Shown: piece by piece, positions 48,853 through 57,864 of the stretch | Position numbering within the stretch: position 1 is the stretch's first letter | Layout of the letters: each line of letters starts with the position of its first letter | Origin: Bacillus methanolicus PB1 | Lineage (GTDB): Bacteria > Bacillota > Bacilli > Bacillales > Cytobacillaceae | Direction: 5' to 3' | Assembly: GCF_000262755.1 (NCBI RefSeq) | Contig: NZ_AFEU01000002.1 | Coordinates: forward strand, 868,001-932,000 | Length of the DNA: 64,000 bases | Notes under the pieces: model-generated | Database searches by the model: none | The model's input: the letters and a program-made list of their open reading frames with translations, nothing else | What the model was told of the DNA's origin: nothing | Made by a program: the position numbers and the translations under genes

Positions 48853-51003
48853 TCAGCAGTTTTCTTGTGTTAACGGTAGGTTAACCTCTATAATCGTTCC
48901 TTTGTTTACTTCACTTTCTATATGTACTTCGCCAGAGTGATTCTCAATAATTTTTTTGCTGACCATAAAGCCCAATCCTGTTCCTTTTTCTTTTGTTGTA
49001 TAGAACGCTTGCCCCAACTTAGAAAGAATTTCTTTTGGCATTCCAATTCCTTGATCGATAAAACGGAAAATCATTCTTTTATTCTCTTTTTTTCTGATTT
49101 GGATCACTAATTTACCGCCTGTAGGCATGGCTTCAATCGCATTTTTAATATAGTTGATAAAAGCTTGTTTTAATTGATTTTCGTCACAATGAATATGAGT
49201 AACCTCCGGTTGAATTTCGGTGACTATTTCAACATTATTCAGGATCGCTTGAGCATCCATAAGAGTAATGACCTGCGTCAATAATATCCTGACATCTTTC
49301 TGTTCAAATTTGCTTATTTGGGGCTTCGCTAGAATCAAGAGTTCACTAAGAATTTGTTCAATTCGCTCCAATTCAGAAGACATAATATCGAAATACTCTT
49401 TTTTGTCGCCAAAATCGGACTTCATCAAATGAATGAACCCTTTAATCGAAGTCATGGGGTTACGGATTTCATGAGCGATTCCGGCAGCCAATTGACCCGC
49501 AACGGATAATTTTTCGGTAATTTGCAGCATTTCTTGGGACTTCTTCCATTCTGTTATATCCCTTATTGAAATCCAACAACCATCCATATTCCCTTTTGGA
49601 TCATGAATCGGCGAAATGGTTAAGATGACATTCAAAATTACCCCATCTTTTCGCAAAAGAATGGTTTCTGTCCCTATAATATAATTTCCTTTTTTGACCT
49701 CCACATAGAATTTTTTTACCTCTTCGATAACTTCAGGTGGAAGACATGGCAAATCGAATAATCGAACGCCGATTATCTCCTGCTTCGTCCAGCAAAACGT
49801 GTCTTCAAACGCTTTATTAACCCGTACAACATTCCCTTGCATATTGAAAATCAGAATGGCATCTACATTATTTTCAATAAAATTTTCAATAAAAGATTCT
49901 AGTTGTTGAGATTTTACTTTAAGGGCATCCTCCGCTTTTTTTCTTCGGGCGATGTCCCGGCAAATTCCTGTGATTCCAATAACTTTACCTGCACTATCAC
50001 GGATAGGTGAGAGGGTGGCGCTGACATCAAGCAAACTTCCATCCTTCCGTTGACGAATGGTTTCTAAACCAGCCATAGATACACCTTTTTTGATCTTTTC
50101 ATGGATATATATGGTAGAATCTTTTGCAAAATCCGGGATAATCGGCAACTTCTTCCCGATAATGCTATCAGCAGACCAACCAAACATTGTCTCGAATGCA
50201 GGGTTAATTTCTAAGACACGATCTTCTAAATCAATCACCCAAATCGCATCCGCATTGTTCTGAATAAAAGATTCTAGTCTTTCTTTCGTCTTCCGAAGTT
50301 CTTCCTCTGCTTGTTTTCGTTTCGTGATATCACGCCCTATACCTATTGTTTTAACAATTTCTCCATGATCGTTTCTTATTGTTTTGACCGCAGTTTCGAA
50401 CCAAACATAGTGACCATTTTTGTGTCGAACTCGACAAACAAAAATCGCTTCATTGGATTTCTTAAGAAAATCCGAATTTGTTAAGGTTATTACATCATCC
50501 GGATGACAAAATTCATATGGGAACGTACCGATCACTTCTTCCGGTTCATAACCCAACAATGTCTTAATTGAAGGGGATACATATTGTGTTCTGCCTTCAG
50601 GAGTTGCGATTGAAATAAGATCTTGGGAATTCTCTGATATCAATTGAAACAATGCATCGTGTTCCCTCTTTTCCTGAGTAATATCTTTAAAATATATAGT
50701 CAGCCCATTTAATAAGGGATAGGCCCTCACATCGAACCATTTTTCAAGCAGTGGAAAAAAAGCATCAAATTTAACAGGCTTTTGGTTTAAAACTGCCTTA
50801 TGTAAATATTTATGCAATGTTAAATTTACAGATTCTGGAAATTCATCCCATATATTTTTACCAATCAGATCGTCTCGACTTCGAAATAAAAGACGAGCAG
50901 CCTCGGCATTAACGTAGGTAAAATTCCAATTTTCATCCAATGCAAAAAACCCATCCGTAATCCTCTCTAATATCTCATAAGCATCTACTTTTGGAGTGTT
51001 CAT
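48853..51003 (-). CDS. Multi-PAS sensor histidine kinase
   Basis: 716-residue kinase without predicted membrane helices, so a cytosolic sensor. Four PAS domains are visible: residues about 5-115, 120-235 (SIKTLLGYEPEEVIGTFPYE), 238-355 (NPAFETMFGWSADSIIGKKL) and 360-485 (NKAFEDTFCWTKQEIIGVRL). HisKA has the phospho-acceptor His in LAAGIAHEIRNPMTSIKGFI (near 500). The HATPase has AFINYIKNAIEAMPTGGKLV, FIDQGIGMP and KGTGLGFMVSKKII. The layout is like KinA/KinE-type kinases feeding the sporulation phosphorelay, but no response regulator is adjacent, so its target is inference. It interrupts the otherwise conserved fad-yusI order. Confidence 0.9.
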   Translation of the reverse strand: MNTPKVDAYEILERITDGFFALDENWNFTYVNAEAARLLFRSRDDLIGKNIWDEFPESVNLTLHKYLHKAVLNQKPVKFDAFFPLLEKWFDVRAYPLLNGLTIYFKDITQEKREHDALFQLISENSQDLISIATPEGRTQYVSPSIKTLLGYEPEEVIGTFPYEFCHPDDVITLTNSDFLKKSNEAIFVCRVRHKNGHYVWFETAVKTIRNDHGEIVKTIGIGRDITKRKQAEEELRKTKERLESFIQNNADAIWVIDLEDRVLEINPAFETMFGWSADSIIGKKLPIIPDFAKDSTIYIHEKIKKGVSMAGLETIRQRKDGSLLDVSATLSPIRDSAGKVIGITGICRDIARRKKAEDALKVKSQQLESFIENFIENNVDAILIFNMQGNVVRVNKAFEDTFCWTKQEIIGVRLFDLPCLPPEVIEEVKKFYVEVKKGNYIIGTETILLRKDGVILNVILTISPIHDPKGNMDGCWISIRDITEWKKSQEMLQITEKLSVAGQLAAGIAHEIRNPMTSIKGFIHLMKSDFGDKKEYFDIMSSELERIEQILSELLILAKPQISKFEQKDVRILLTQVITLMDAQAILNNVEIVTEIQPEVTHIHCDENQLKQAFINYIKNAIEAMPTGGKLVIQIRKKENKRMIFRFIDQGIGMPKEILSKLGQAFYTTKEKGTGLGFMVSKKIIENHSGEVHIESEVNKGTIIEVNLPLTQENC

Positions 51004-51323
51004 ACATTGTCCCTCTCCTTTAAATGATTAAATATGTATAGTTAGTCAATATTCTATTATAATCTAAAAATTTCCTGCCTAACTTGAAGTAGCAATCGCT
51101 TTCATCTAATTGATAACCTATCGGCGGCTGTCGCAATTTGTATAAAAGAGTAGTTAGAAATTCTTTAAATTTTACAGAGCAGGAAGGAGATTTTTACTTT
51201 GCAAATTTTACTGCAAGAAAATTTAGGATAATATCACTCCATGTTAGGAAATTTACAACTATTATGGTACTATGGCATTGACAGAATAAAAATTTGGATA
51301 AGATAACATTGGGTGGTGGGTTG
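51004..51323. other. Intergenic region between the PAS kinase and yusI
   Basis: 320 bp without a supported gene or strong palindrome. It must hold divergent promoters for the kinase and yusI; I cannot place them with confidence. Confidence 0.4.
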
Positions 51324-51683
51324 ATGGCATTAGCTTTTTATTGGTATCCTAAATGCAGCACTTGCAGAAAGGCGAAAAAGTGGCTTGAAGATCATAATGT
51401 AACTTTTAAAGAAATACATATTGCAGAAAATCCTCCTTCACGTCCGGAATTAGAAGAAATGATCGAAAAAAGCGGGCTTGAATTGAAAAAGTTTTTTAAT
51501 ACAAGCGGTCAAAAATATCGTGAATTAGGCTTAAAGGACAAAATAAAAACAGCCTCGAAAGACGTACTGCTTGATTTATTAGCTTCAGACGGCATGTTAA
51601 TCAAACGTCCCATTGTAACCGACGGCAATAAAGTAACCGTAGGTTTTAGAGAAGAAGAATTCGAAAAAATGTGGCTATCTTAA
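51324..51683 (+). CDS. yusI: ArsC/Spx-family protein YusI
   Basis: 119 residues from the ATG at 51324 (GGTGGTGGG upstream), the length of B. subtilis YusI (118). Thioredoxin-like fold of the ArsC/Spx group, with a CXXC at Cys11 and Cys14 (YWYPKCSTCRKAKKWL), RELGLKDKI and the C-terminal IKRPIVTDGNKVTVGFREEE block. Members include arsenate reductase and the RNA-polymerase-binding Spx; which of these YusI resembles functionally is not known. It precedes gcvH as in other Bacillus genomes. Confidence 0.9.
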   Translation: MALAFYWYPKCSTCRKAKKWLEDHNVTFKEIHIAENPPSRPELEEMIEKSGLELKKFFNTSGQKYRELGLKDKIKTASKDVLLDLLASDGMLIKRPIVTDGNKVTVGFREEEFEKMWLS

Positions 51684-51780
51684 GAAAATCTTGAAGAAAT
51701 TAGTTTTTGTTGGCAAACATAGGTGAATAATTGTTATTATTCGATTATAGAATATGAATTAATTTTGGAGGGATTATCAT

Positions 51781-52164
51781 ATGAATACACCAAAAGAGCT
51801 ACGCTATTCTGAAGAGCACGAGTGGGTAAAAGTAGAAGGGAACAAGGTGCGTGTAGGAATCACTGACTTTGCACAGTCTGAACTAGGCGACATTGTTTTC
51901 GTTGAACTTCCTGAAGCAGGGGACAAAGTGACTGTAAATGAGCCATTTGGAAGCGTTGAATCTGTAAAAACTGTTTCCGAATTATATGCGCCAATTAGCG
52001 GCAAGGTTGTAGAAGTAAATGAAGAATTGAATGACAACCCTGAATTTGTAAATGAATCTCCTTATGAAAAAGCATGGATGATTGTAATTGAACCATCTGA
52101 TATAAGTGAAGTCGACAACTTAATGACAGCTGAACAATATGAAGAAATGATAAAAGAAGATTAA
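51781..52164 (+). CDS. gcvH: Glycine cleavage system H protein
   Basis: 127-residue lipoyl carrier of the glycine cleavage complex; in Bacillus it is also the hub from which lipoyl groups are passed to other enzymes. The lipoylated Lys63 is in [20 protein letters not shown]. The fold starts [15 protein letters not shown]. The ATG follows TTGGAGGG. The gene stands alone here (no gcvT/gcvP), which is normal for Bacillus. A terminator follows. Confidence 0.97.
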   Translation: MNTPKELRYSEEHEWVKVEGNKVRVGITDFAQSELGDIVFVELPEAGDKVTVNEPFGSVESVKTVSELYAPISGKVVEVNEELNDNPEFVNESPYEKAWMIVIEPSDISEVDNLMTAEQYEEMIKED

Positions 52165-52170
52165 TTTTTA

Positions 52171-52200
52171 AAGCGCCTTGAAGTTTCAAGGCGTTTTTTT
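52171..52200 (+). terminator. Terminator after gcvH
   Basis: GCGCCTTG and CAAGGCG with a 6-nt loop, followed by seven T. Confidence 0.85.
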
Positions 52201-52352
52201 CATGATTTTCCAAACGAACTTCCAAGGCTTGTCTTTTGCAATCATTCTAAAAATAAGTAACAATAGAGTTATCTGCAATGGAGGACTACACAAAATGAAT
52301 AAAAACTGAATATGGTGATGTAAGAATATTACTCTATTCTCAGGTGATAAAG

Positions 52353-52718
52353 ATGATCGAAGAAAAAATTGAGAAAGTCTTAATTGTTGAGGGAAAATCC
52401 GATAAAAGAAAAGTCAAAAGCATTGTAAAGGAGCCTGTTGAAATTTTTTGCACGAATGGGACAATCAGTATGACAAAACTGGATGAATGGATTGATCTCC
52501 TTTTTGAAAAGGATGTTTATATACTTGTTGATTCAGATGAAGCAGGTGAAAAGCTGCGCAAGCTGTTAAAAAGGGAATTCCCTAACGCTGAACATTTATA
52601 CATTGACAGGATGTACAGGGAAGTAGCAACTGCTCCGGAACATCATTTAGCCACCGTACTATTGGGAGCGAACATCGATGTTCACACCCATTATTTAAAA
52701 AAGGATGATTATTTTTAA
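52353..52718 (+). CDS. yusF: Toprim-domain protein YusF
   Basis: 121 residues from the ATG at 52353. A toprim fold, as in RNase M5, topoisomerases and DnaG primases. The conserved Glu is in VLIVEGKSDKRKV (near residue 14) and the DxD is in VYILVDSDEAGEKLRKLLKR (near 63-65). This is similar to RNase M5 but shorter and is B. subtilis YusF-like; the activity is not established. It overlaps the yusE open frame by a few bases, with the likely yusE start just after its stop. Confidence 0.88.
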   Translation: MIEEKIEKVLIVEGKSDKRKVKSIVKEPVEIFCTNGTISMTKLDEWIDLLFEKDVYILVDSDEAGEKLRKLLKREFPNAEHLYIDRMYREVATAPEHHLATVLLGANIDVHTHYLKKDDYF

Positions 52719-52719
52719 G

Positions 52720-53031
52720 ATGAAGGAATGGACACAGCAAGATATAAAAAACTTAGTAAAAGATAAAAAAACAGCAGTTATCTATTTTTATACTCCTTTA
52801 TGCGGAACTTGCCAGGTCGGAGGAAAGATGCTTGAAGTCGTTTCAGAATTACTGCCGTCAATTCCCTTCGGTAAAGCCGATCTAAATTATATGCCCGATC
52901 TTGCAAAAGAAATTTTAATTGAAAGTGTGCCTTGTATAATGTTAGTAAAGGATGGCGAATGGATGGAAAAAATCTATGCTCTTCGTTCTGTTCCTTATTT
53001 ATTGGACAAAATTAAAACGATAATAAATTAA
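52720..53031 (+). CDS. yusE: Thioredoxin-like protein YusE
   Basis: 103 residues from the ATG at 52720, one base after the yusF stop (an in-frame ATG at 52705 is inside yusF and has a poorer site). Thioredoxin fold with the active-site Cys28-Gly-Thr-Cys31 (FYTPLCGTCQVGGKML) and the cis-Pro region VPCIMLVKDGEW. It probably reduces or forms disulfides in cytosolic partners; which ones is unknown. It is co-transcribed with yusF. Confidence 0.88.
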   Translation: MKEWTQQDIKNLVKDKKTAVIYFYTPLCGTCQVGGKMLEVVSELLPSIPFGKADLNYMPDLAKEILIESVPCIMLVKDGEWMEKIYALRSVPYLLDKIKTIIN

Positions 53032-53306
53032 TGAAAAATCAGGTGCTTTTTGCCTGGTTCTTTTTTTTAGACTAAAGCAAAGCAGCTTAAATGTGAAGTT
53101 GTATAATTTGACATATTTCTCGGGAAATGATTGGTATTGTTATTTTTAATGTCGAACGTGTGATAAAGGTATTTAACAAATAACAAGGAATCTATTAATG
53201 ATGAAAATAATTTCTTACTAAAAGGATAATATTAGTTGACTATGAGAATAAAAGGTGATACTATCGTTTTAAATATTCAAACTAGTTTGACGGAAAAATT
53301 TTATAA

Positions 53307-53450
53307 TCTTATCAAGAGCGGCGGAGGGACTGGCCCGATGAAGCCCGGCAACCGGTTTTATACACGGTGCTAATTCCAGCAGAGCGGCTGCTCTGGAAGA
53401 TAAGAAGAGATGATTAAGATCCCTCTTCTTATGGAAGAGTTTTTTTTATC
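53307..53450 (+). promoter_or_regulatory. SAM-I (S-box) riboswitch upstream of the homocysteine synthase gene
   Basis: The aptamer is closed by TCTTATC (53307) and GATAAGA (53397-53403). It has the S-box core AAGAG...GGAGGGACTGGCCC...GATGAAGCCCGGCAACC and GGTGCTAATTCC. Then CTCTTC and GGAAGAG with eight T form the terminator (about 53424-53450), with competing AAGAAGAG/CTCTTCTT pairing. SAM binding would stop transcription of the next gene. Confidence 0.93.
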
Positions 53451-53473
53451 TGTATTTTGAAGGAGAGTTGATG

Positions 53474-54790
53474 ATGACGGAAAAACAAAAGAAATATCGA
53501 TTTGAAACATTAGGAGTTCACGGAGGATTGTCCCCTGATCCGGTAACGGGGGCAAGAGCTGTACCTATCTATCAAAATAACGCTTATCAGTTTAAGAATA
53601 CGGAACATGCTGCAAATTTATTTGGATTAAAAGAGCCGGGCTATATTTATACGCGGATTCACAATCCAACTGTCACAGTATTCGAAGAAAGGGTTGTATT
53701 GCTTGAAGGCGGTGCTGGCGCGTTGGCACTTGCCAGCGGACAGGCTGCCATCACTCTGGCAATCTTAAATATTGCTGAAGCAGGAGATGAAATTGTAGCA
53801 GCTTCCAATTTATATGGAGGAACGTATAACCTTTTTACCGTTACGCTTCCGAAATATGGCATTAATGTTAAGTTGGTTGATTCTACGGATCCGGAAAATT
53901 TCCGCAAAGCTATAACGGAAAAAACAAAGGCTGTTTTTGCTGAAACAATCGGGAACCCTTCTTTAAGAGTGCTGGACATTGAAAAAGTTGCAAATATTGC
54001 TCATGAAGCGGGAATTCCGTTAATTATAGATAATACGTTTGCCACCCCATACCTTTGCCGTCCAATCGAGCATGGAGCTGATATTGTCATCCATTCTGCA
54101 ACAAAATGGATTGTTGGAAATGGGACAACATTAGGAGGAATTATTGTAGATGGCGGAAAATTCGATTGGAATTCACCAAAATTCCCTGGTTTCACTGAAC
54201 CGGATCCAAGCTATCATAATATTGTTTACAGTGAGGCGCTTGGTCCTCTCGCTTATATTGTAAAAGCTCGTGTCCAGCTTCTTAGAGATATGGGCCCGGC
54301 ATTAAGCCCGCAAAATGCTTTTCAATTCACTTTGGGACTGGAGACGCTCCATGTGCGGATGAAGGAACATGTTGCAAACGCACAAAAAATCGTCAGTTAT
54401 TTGGAAAACCACCCGGCTGTAAAATGGATTCTGTATCCTGGACATGAAAGCCATCCTGATAAAGCACTTGCAGAAAAGTATTTGCCAAAAGGAGCTGGCT
54501 CGATCGTTGTTTTCGGAATCGAAGGAGGACGGGAAGCTGGCGCCAAATTGATCAATTCTCTAACACTTTGGGCGCATGTTGCCAATGTCGGCGATGCAAA
54601 AAGTTTAATTATCCATCCGGCCAGCACTACTCATCAGCAGTTGGATGCTGAAGGATTAAAAGCAGCCGGGGTTCCTGAGGATCTCATTCGCCTTTCAGTT
54701 GGCATCGAGCATGTGGATGACTTAATTGAAGACCTTGAGCAGGCAATTGAAGCGGCTACAGGTATAACATCACTATCCACAGAAGCTTAG
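53474..54790 (+). CDS. O-acetylhomoserine sulfhydrylase / homocysteine synthase (MetY type)
   Basis: 438-residue PLP enzyme of the Cys/Met metabolism family that makes homocysteine from O-acetylhomoserine and sulfide. The ATG at 53474 is 6 bp after AGGAGAG; TTG 53468 and ATG 53471 are too close. The start ETLGVHGG, the PLP phosphate-binding [14 protein letters not shown], the [13 protein letters not shown]-type segment ([20 protein letters not shown]), the PLP Lys in [18 protein letters not shown], and [18 protein letters not shown]-type C-terminus are present. Length and the ATKWIVGNG insert favour MetY over cystathionine synthases. It is controlled by an S-box. Confidence 0.92.
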   Translation: MTEKQKKYRFETLGVHGGLSPDPVTGARAVPIYQNNAYQFKNTEHAANLFGLKEPGYIYTRIHNPTVTVFEERVVLLEGGAGALALASGQAAITLAILNIAEAGDEIVAASNLYGGTYNLFTVTLPKYGINVKLVDSTDPENFRKAITEKTKAVFAETIGNPSLRVLDIEKVANIAHEAGIPLIIDNTFATPYLCRPIEHGADIVIHSATKWIVGNGTTLGGIIVDGGKFDWNSPKFPGFTEPDPSYHNIVYSEALGPLAYIVKARVQLLRDMGPALSPQNAFQFTLGLETLHVRMKEHVANAQKIVSYLENHPAVKWILYPGHESHPDKALAEKYLPKGAGSIVVFGIEGGREAGAKLINSLTLWAHVANVGDAKSLIIHPASTTHQQLDAEGLKAAGVPEDLIRLSVGIEHVDDLIEDLEQAIEAATGITSLSTEA

Positions 54791-54935
54791 AAATTCAAAA
54801 ACCTAATAATAAATAATCTGAAACAAATTAAAATGCAAGTCATTGACACCTTTTTATATCCGTGATATGATAACGTTTGTAATTAACTGCTGCTTAAATC
54901 TATTAAATTATTAATTGAATAGAGAATGATGTTTC

Positions 54936-55101
54936 GCTCTTATCAAGAGAGGTGGAGGGATGTGCCCTATGAAACCCGGCAACCGTCACTGGCATTTATG
55001 CAGTGAAATGGTGCCAATTCACACAAAGCATCAGCTTTGAAAGATGAGAGAAAGGATAGATAATAATAATGCCTTTCTGCTCATTTTGCAGAAAGGCTTT
55101 T
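54936..55101 (+). promoter_or_regulatory. SAM-I (S-box) riboswitch upstream of metNPQ
   Basis: P1 is formed by CTCTTATC near 54937 and GATGAGAG at 55043-55050. The core AAGAGAGGTGGAGGGATGTG and CCCTATGAAACCCGGCAACC matches the S-box. The terminator GCCTTTCTGC/GCAGAAAGGC with TTTT is at 55071-55101. It should turn off methionine uptake when SAM is high. Confidence 0.95.
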
Positions 55102-55246
55102 CATTTAATCCGAGCAGGGTGATCAGCGGAAATGATGAATGAATTGCCGCTTTCTGCTGAAATATAAAGAAACGCCAATAAGCAGCCTGAGATTACAAAT
55201 TGATAACTATCTATGTGTTAACGCAGATATAAAGAAGGTGAATCAT

Positions 55247-56272
55247 TTGATTTCAATAAAAAACGTGAAAAAGATTTATCCTTCCAAACACGGCCAAGTG
55301 AAAGCGGTTCAAAATGTCAGCCTGGAGATAAAAGAAGGAGAGATCTTTGGAGTCATTGGCTATAGCGGCGCCGGGAAAAGTACATTAATCCGGATGCTGA
55401 ACGGCCTTGAAATTCCGACAGAAGGTTCCATCACAGTTGCTGGCAGGGAAGTTTCAAAAATCAGAGGAAGAGATCTGCGAAAAGCCCGCCATGAAATCGG
55501 TATGATTTTCCAACATTTCAACTTGCTTTGGTCTCGCACCGTTCGTGAAAATATCGCATTTCCTCTTGAAATTGCCGGAGTAAATCGAACAGAACGGCTT
55601 AAACGTGTGGATGAGCTAATCAAGCTTGTTGGTTTGGAAGGACGTGAAGATGCATATCCTTCTCAGCTAAGCGGCGGGCAAAAGCAAAGAGTTGGCATTG
55701 CCAGGGCACTTGCTAACAATCCAAAAGTCCTTTTGTGTGATGAAGCAACATCAGCATTGGATCCGCAAACAACTGATTCCATTCTTGATTTGCTTGTGGA
55801 TATAAATAAACGGCTTGGATTGACCATCGTCCTGATAACGCATGAAATGTATGTCATCAGAAAAATATGCCACCGCGTTGCGGTAATGGAAGGCGGCAAA
55901 GTAGTCGAACTGGGATCTGTCCTGGAAGTATTTAAAAACCCACAGCAGCCGATTACAAAGAGGTTTGTTCAACAGGTTACAGAACCGGAGGAAACAAAAG
56001 AAACTGTTCAGCACTTGCTCGAAAGCTATCCGCATGGACAAGTAGTCAAGCTGACGTTTGTCGGGGATGCTGCGCAACAGCCTCTTATGACAAACCTTTT
56101 ACGTAATTACCAGGTTACGGCGAATATTCTGCAAGGCAAAATTTCGCAAACCCAAAACGGGTCTTACGGCACTTTGTTTATTCACTTAGATGGTGAAAAT
56201 GAAGAGATTACAAAAGCAGTTGATTATATCCGCTCACAGCAAGTTGGAGTGGAGGTGATCAATCATGCTTGA
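55247..56272 (+). CDS. metN: Methionine ABC transporter ATPase
   Basis: 341 residues from the TTG at 55247, 6 bp after GAAGGTG; this gives the family N-terminus MISIKNVKKIYPSKHGQVKA and exactly the B. subtilis MetN length. An upstream in-frame ATG at 55139 belongs to the leader. Walker A GYSGAGKSTL, signature QLSGGQKQRVGIARAL, Walker B KVLLCDEATSALD and switch His ITHEMYV are present. The C-terminal ~100 residues form the NIL domain that senses methionine. It overlaps metP by 8 bp. Confidence 0.95.
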   Translation: MISIKNVKKIYPSKHGQVKAVQNVSLEIKEGEIFGVIGYSGAGKSTLIRMLNGLEIPTEGSITVAGREVSKIRGRDLRKARHEIGMIFQHFNLLWSRTVRENIAFPLEIAGVNRTERLKRVDELIKLVGLEGREDAYPSQLSGGQKQRVGIARALANNPKVLLCDEATSALDPQTTDSILDLLVDINKRLGLTIVLITHEMYVIRKICHRVAVMEGGKVVELGSVLEVFKNPQQPITKRFVQQVTEPEETKETVQHLLESYPHGQVVKLTFVGDAAQQPLMTNLLRNYQVTANILQGKISQTQNGSYGTLFIHLDGENEEITKAVDYIRSQQVGVEVINHA

Positions 56273-56933
56273 AACATTTATGCCTAACGTTAACTGGGAG
56301 AAAATGTGGGAAGCAACATTCGAAACGCTCTACATGACCGCTATTTCCGTTTTGGCAACTTTCGTATTTGGAGTCACTCTTGGGTTATTGCTTTTTCTTA
56401 CTTCAAAAGGAAATTTATGGGAGAACAAAGCTATTAATACGGTCATTAGTGCGTTTGTCAATATTTTCCGTTCTATTCCATTCATCATTTTGATTGTTTT
56501 ATTGATTCCGTTTACAAAATTGATTGTCGGAACGATGATTGGAGAAAATGCGGCACTGCCGGCGCTAATTATTGGTGCAGCCCCATTTTATGCACGAATG
56601 GTGGAAATAGGCCTTCGGGAAATTGACAAAGGCGTGATCGAAGCGGCGAAATCGATGGGAGCAAAAACAAGTACTATCATATGGAAAGTTCTGCTTCCTG
56701 AATCGATGCCTGCTCTTGTTTCCGGGATTACAGTTACGGCCATTGCGTTAGTCAGCTATACAGCAATGGCAGGCGTAATCGGCGCCGGTGGACTTGGAAA
56801 CCTTGCATATTTGGAAGGATTCCAGCGCAATCGATTTGATGTAACTTTTATGGCAACAGTTATCATTTTAATTATCGTATTTATTATCCAATTTATTGGA
56901 GATTACTTTACATCAAAAATAGACAAACGTTAA
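56265..56933 (+). CDS. metP: Methionine ABC transporter permease
   Basis: 222-residue membrane subunit (MetI type) with five hydrophobic helices. The ATPase-contact EAA loop is VIEAAKSMGAKTSTIIWKVL. It forms a homodimer with MetN. It starts within the 3' end of metN and its stop is 13 bp before metQ, so the three are in one operon. Confidence 0.95.
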   Translation: MLETFMPNVNWEKMWEATFETLYMTAISVLATFVFGVTLGLLLFLTSKGNLWENKAINTVISAFVNIFRSIPFIILIVLLIPFTKLIVGTMIGENAALPALIIGAAPFYARMVEIGLREIDKGVIEAAKSMGAKTSTIIWKVLLPESMPALVSGITVTAIALVSYTAMAGVIGAGGLGNLAYLEGFQRNRFDVTFMATVIILIIVFIIQFIGDYFTSKIDKR

Positions 56934-56946
56934 AGGGGGAAAAATT

Positions 56947-57801
56947 ATGAAAAAATGGTTAAGTGTCATTTTAGCACTTGCAGTTGCACTAGTAGTAGCT
57001 GCATGCGGAACTTCTGAAAAGGAGTCCACAGGAAGCGAAGGAGGCAAAGAGGGTAAAGAAGAAGGCAAAAAAGAATTAGTTGTAGGTGCATCTAACGTGC
57101 CGCACGCTGAAATTTTAGAAAAAGCTAAACCGTTGCTTGCTGAAAAAGGAATCGACATAAAAATTGAAACATTCCAAGACTATGTTTTACCGAATCAGGC
57201 ACTGGATGAAGGAGAACTTGATGCCAACTACTTCCAGCACATTCCTTATTTAGAAACGCAAAAGAAAGAACATGGCTATGATTTTGTAAATGCAGGCGGA
57301 ATCCATATCGAACCAATCGGAGTTTATTCTAAGAAATATAAAAGCCTTGATGAGCTTCCTGAAGGAGCGCACATCATCATAAGCAACTCTGTTGCTGACC
57401 ATGGCCGTATTTTATCAATGCTTGAAAAAGAAGGCCTTATTACTTTAAAAGAAGGCGTAAATAAAACAGAGGCGACTATTGACGATATAGTCGATAACCC
57501 TAAAAAGTTAAAATTTGATGCAGAATATGAACCTTCTTTGCTTCCGCAAATTTTTAACAATGGCGAAGGCGATGCAGTCCTTATTAACTCAAACTTTGCA
57601 ATTGATGCCGGATTGAATCCAATTGAAGACTCGATTGCAATCGAAGGTAAAGATTCCCCGTATGTGAACATCATTGCGGTTCGCAAAGGTGACGAGAATA
57701 AGGAAGAAATTAAAACTCTTGTAGAAGTTCTTCATTCGAAAGAAATTCAAGATTTCATCCTTGAAAAATATAAAGGAGCCGTTGTACCGGTTTCTGAATA
57801 A
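56947..57801 (+). CDS. metQ: Methionine-binding lipoprotein
   Basis: 284-residue substrate-binding lipoprotein (NlpA family) for D/L-methionine. The signal peptide ends at VVAACG with Cys20 for lipidation, followed by a Glu/Lys/Gly-rich linker. Family blocks are ELVVGASNVPHAEILEKAKP, DIKIETFQDYVLPNQALDEG, NYFQHIPYLETQ and NVANPKKLKF-like DNPKKLKFDAEYEPSLLPQ. The ATG follows AAGGGGGAAAA. The operon ends with a GAGGCTGTCTCA palindrome. Confidence 0.95.
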   Translation: MKKWLSVILALAVALVVAACGTSEKESTGSEGGKEGKEEGKKELVVGASNVPHAEILEKAKPLLAEKGIDIKIETFQDYVLPNQALDEGELDANYFQHIPYLETQKKEHGYDFVNAGGIHIEPIGVYSKKYKSLDELPEGAHIIISNSVADHGRILSMLEKEGLITLKEGVNKTEATIDDIVDNPKKLKFDAEYEPSLLPQIFNNGEGDAVLINSNFAIDAGLNPIEDSIAIEGKDSPYVNIIAVRKGDENKEEIKTLVEVLHSKEIQDFILEKYKGAVVPVSE

Positions 57802-57811
57802 TAATTGGCGG

Positions 57812-57864
57812 GAGGCTGTCTCAAAAGCCTAAGGGTCAGACCCTTATGAGACAGCCCCTTTTTC
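57812..57864 (+). terminator. Terminator of metNPQ, modular palindrome copy
   Basis: GAGGCTGTCTCA pairs with TGAGACAGCCCC, enclosing AAGGGTCAGACCCTT, itself palindromic, and is followed by CTTTTTC. It is nearly identical to 12983-13043. Confidence 0.85.

Noticed and set aside
51044-51300. Riboswitch or T-box leader before yusI
   Set aside because: No T-box TGGNACCGCG-type motif, specifier stem or known riboswitch core could be found.
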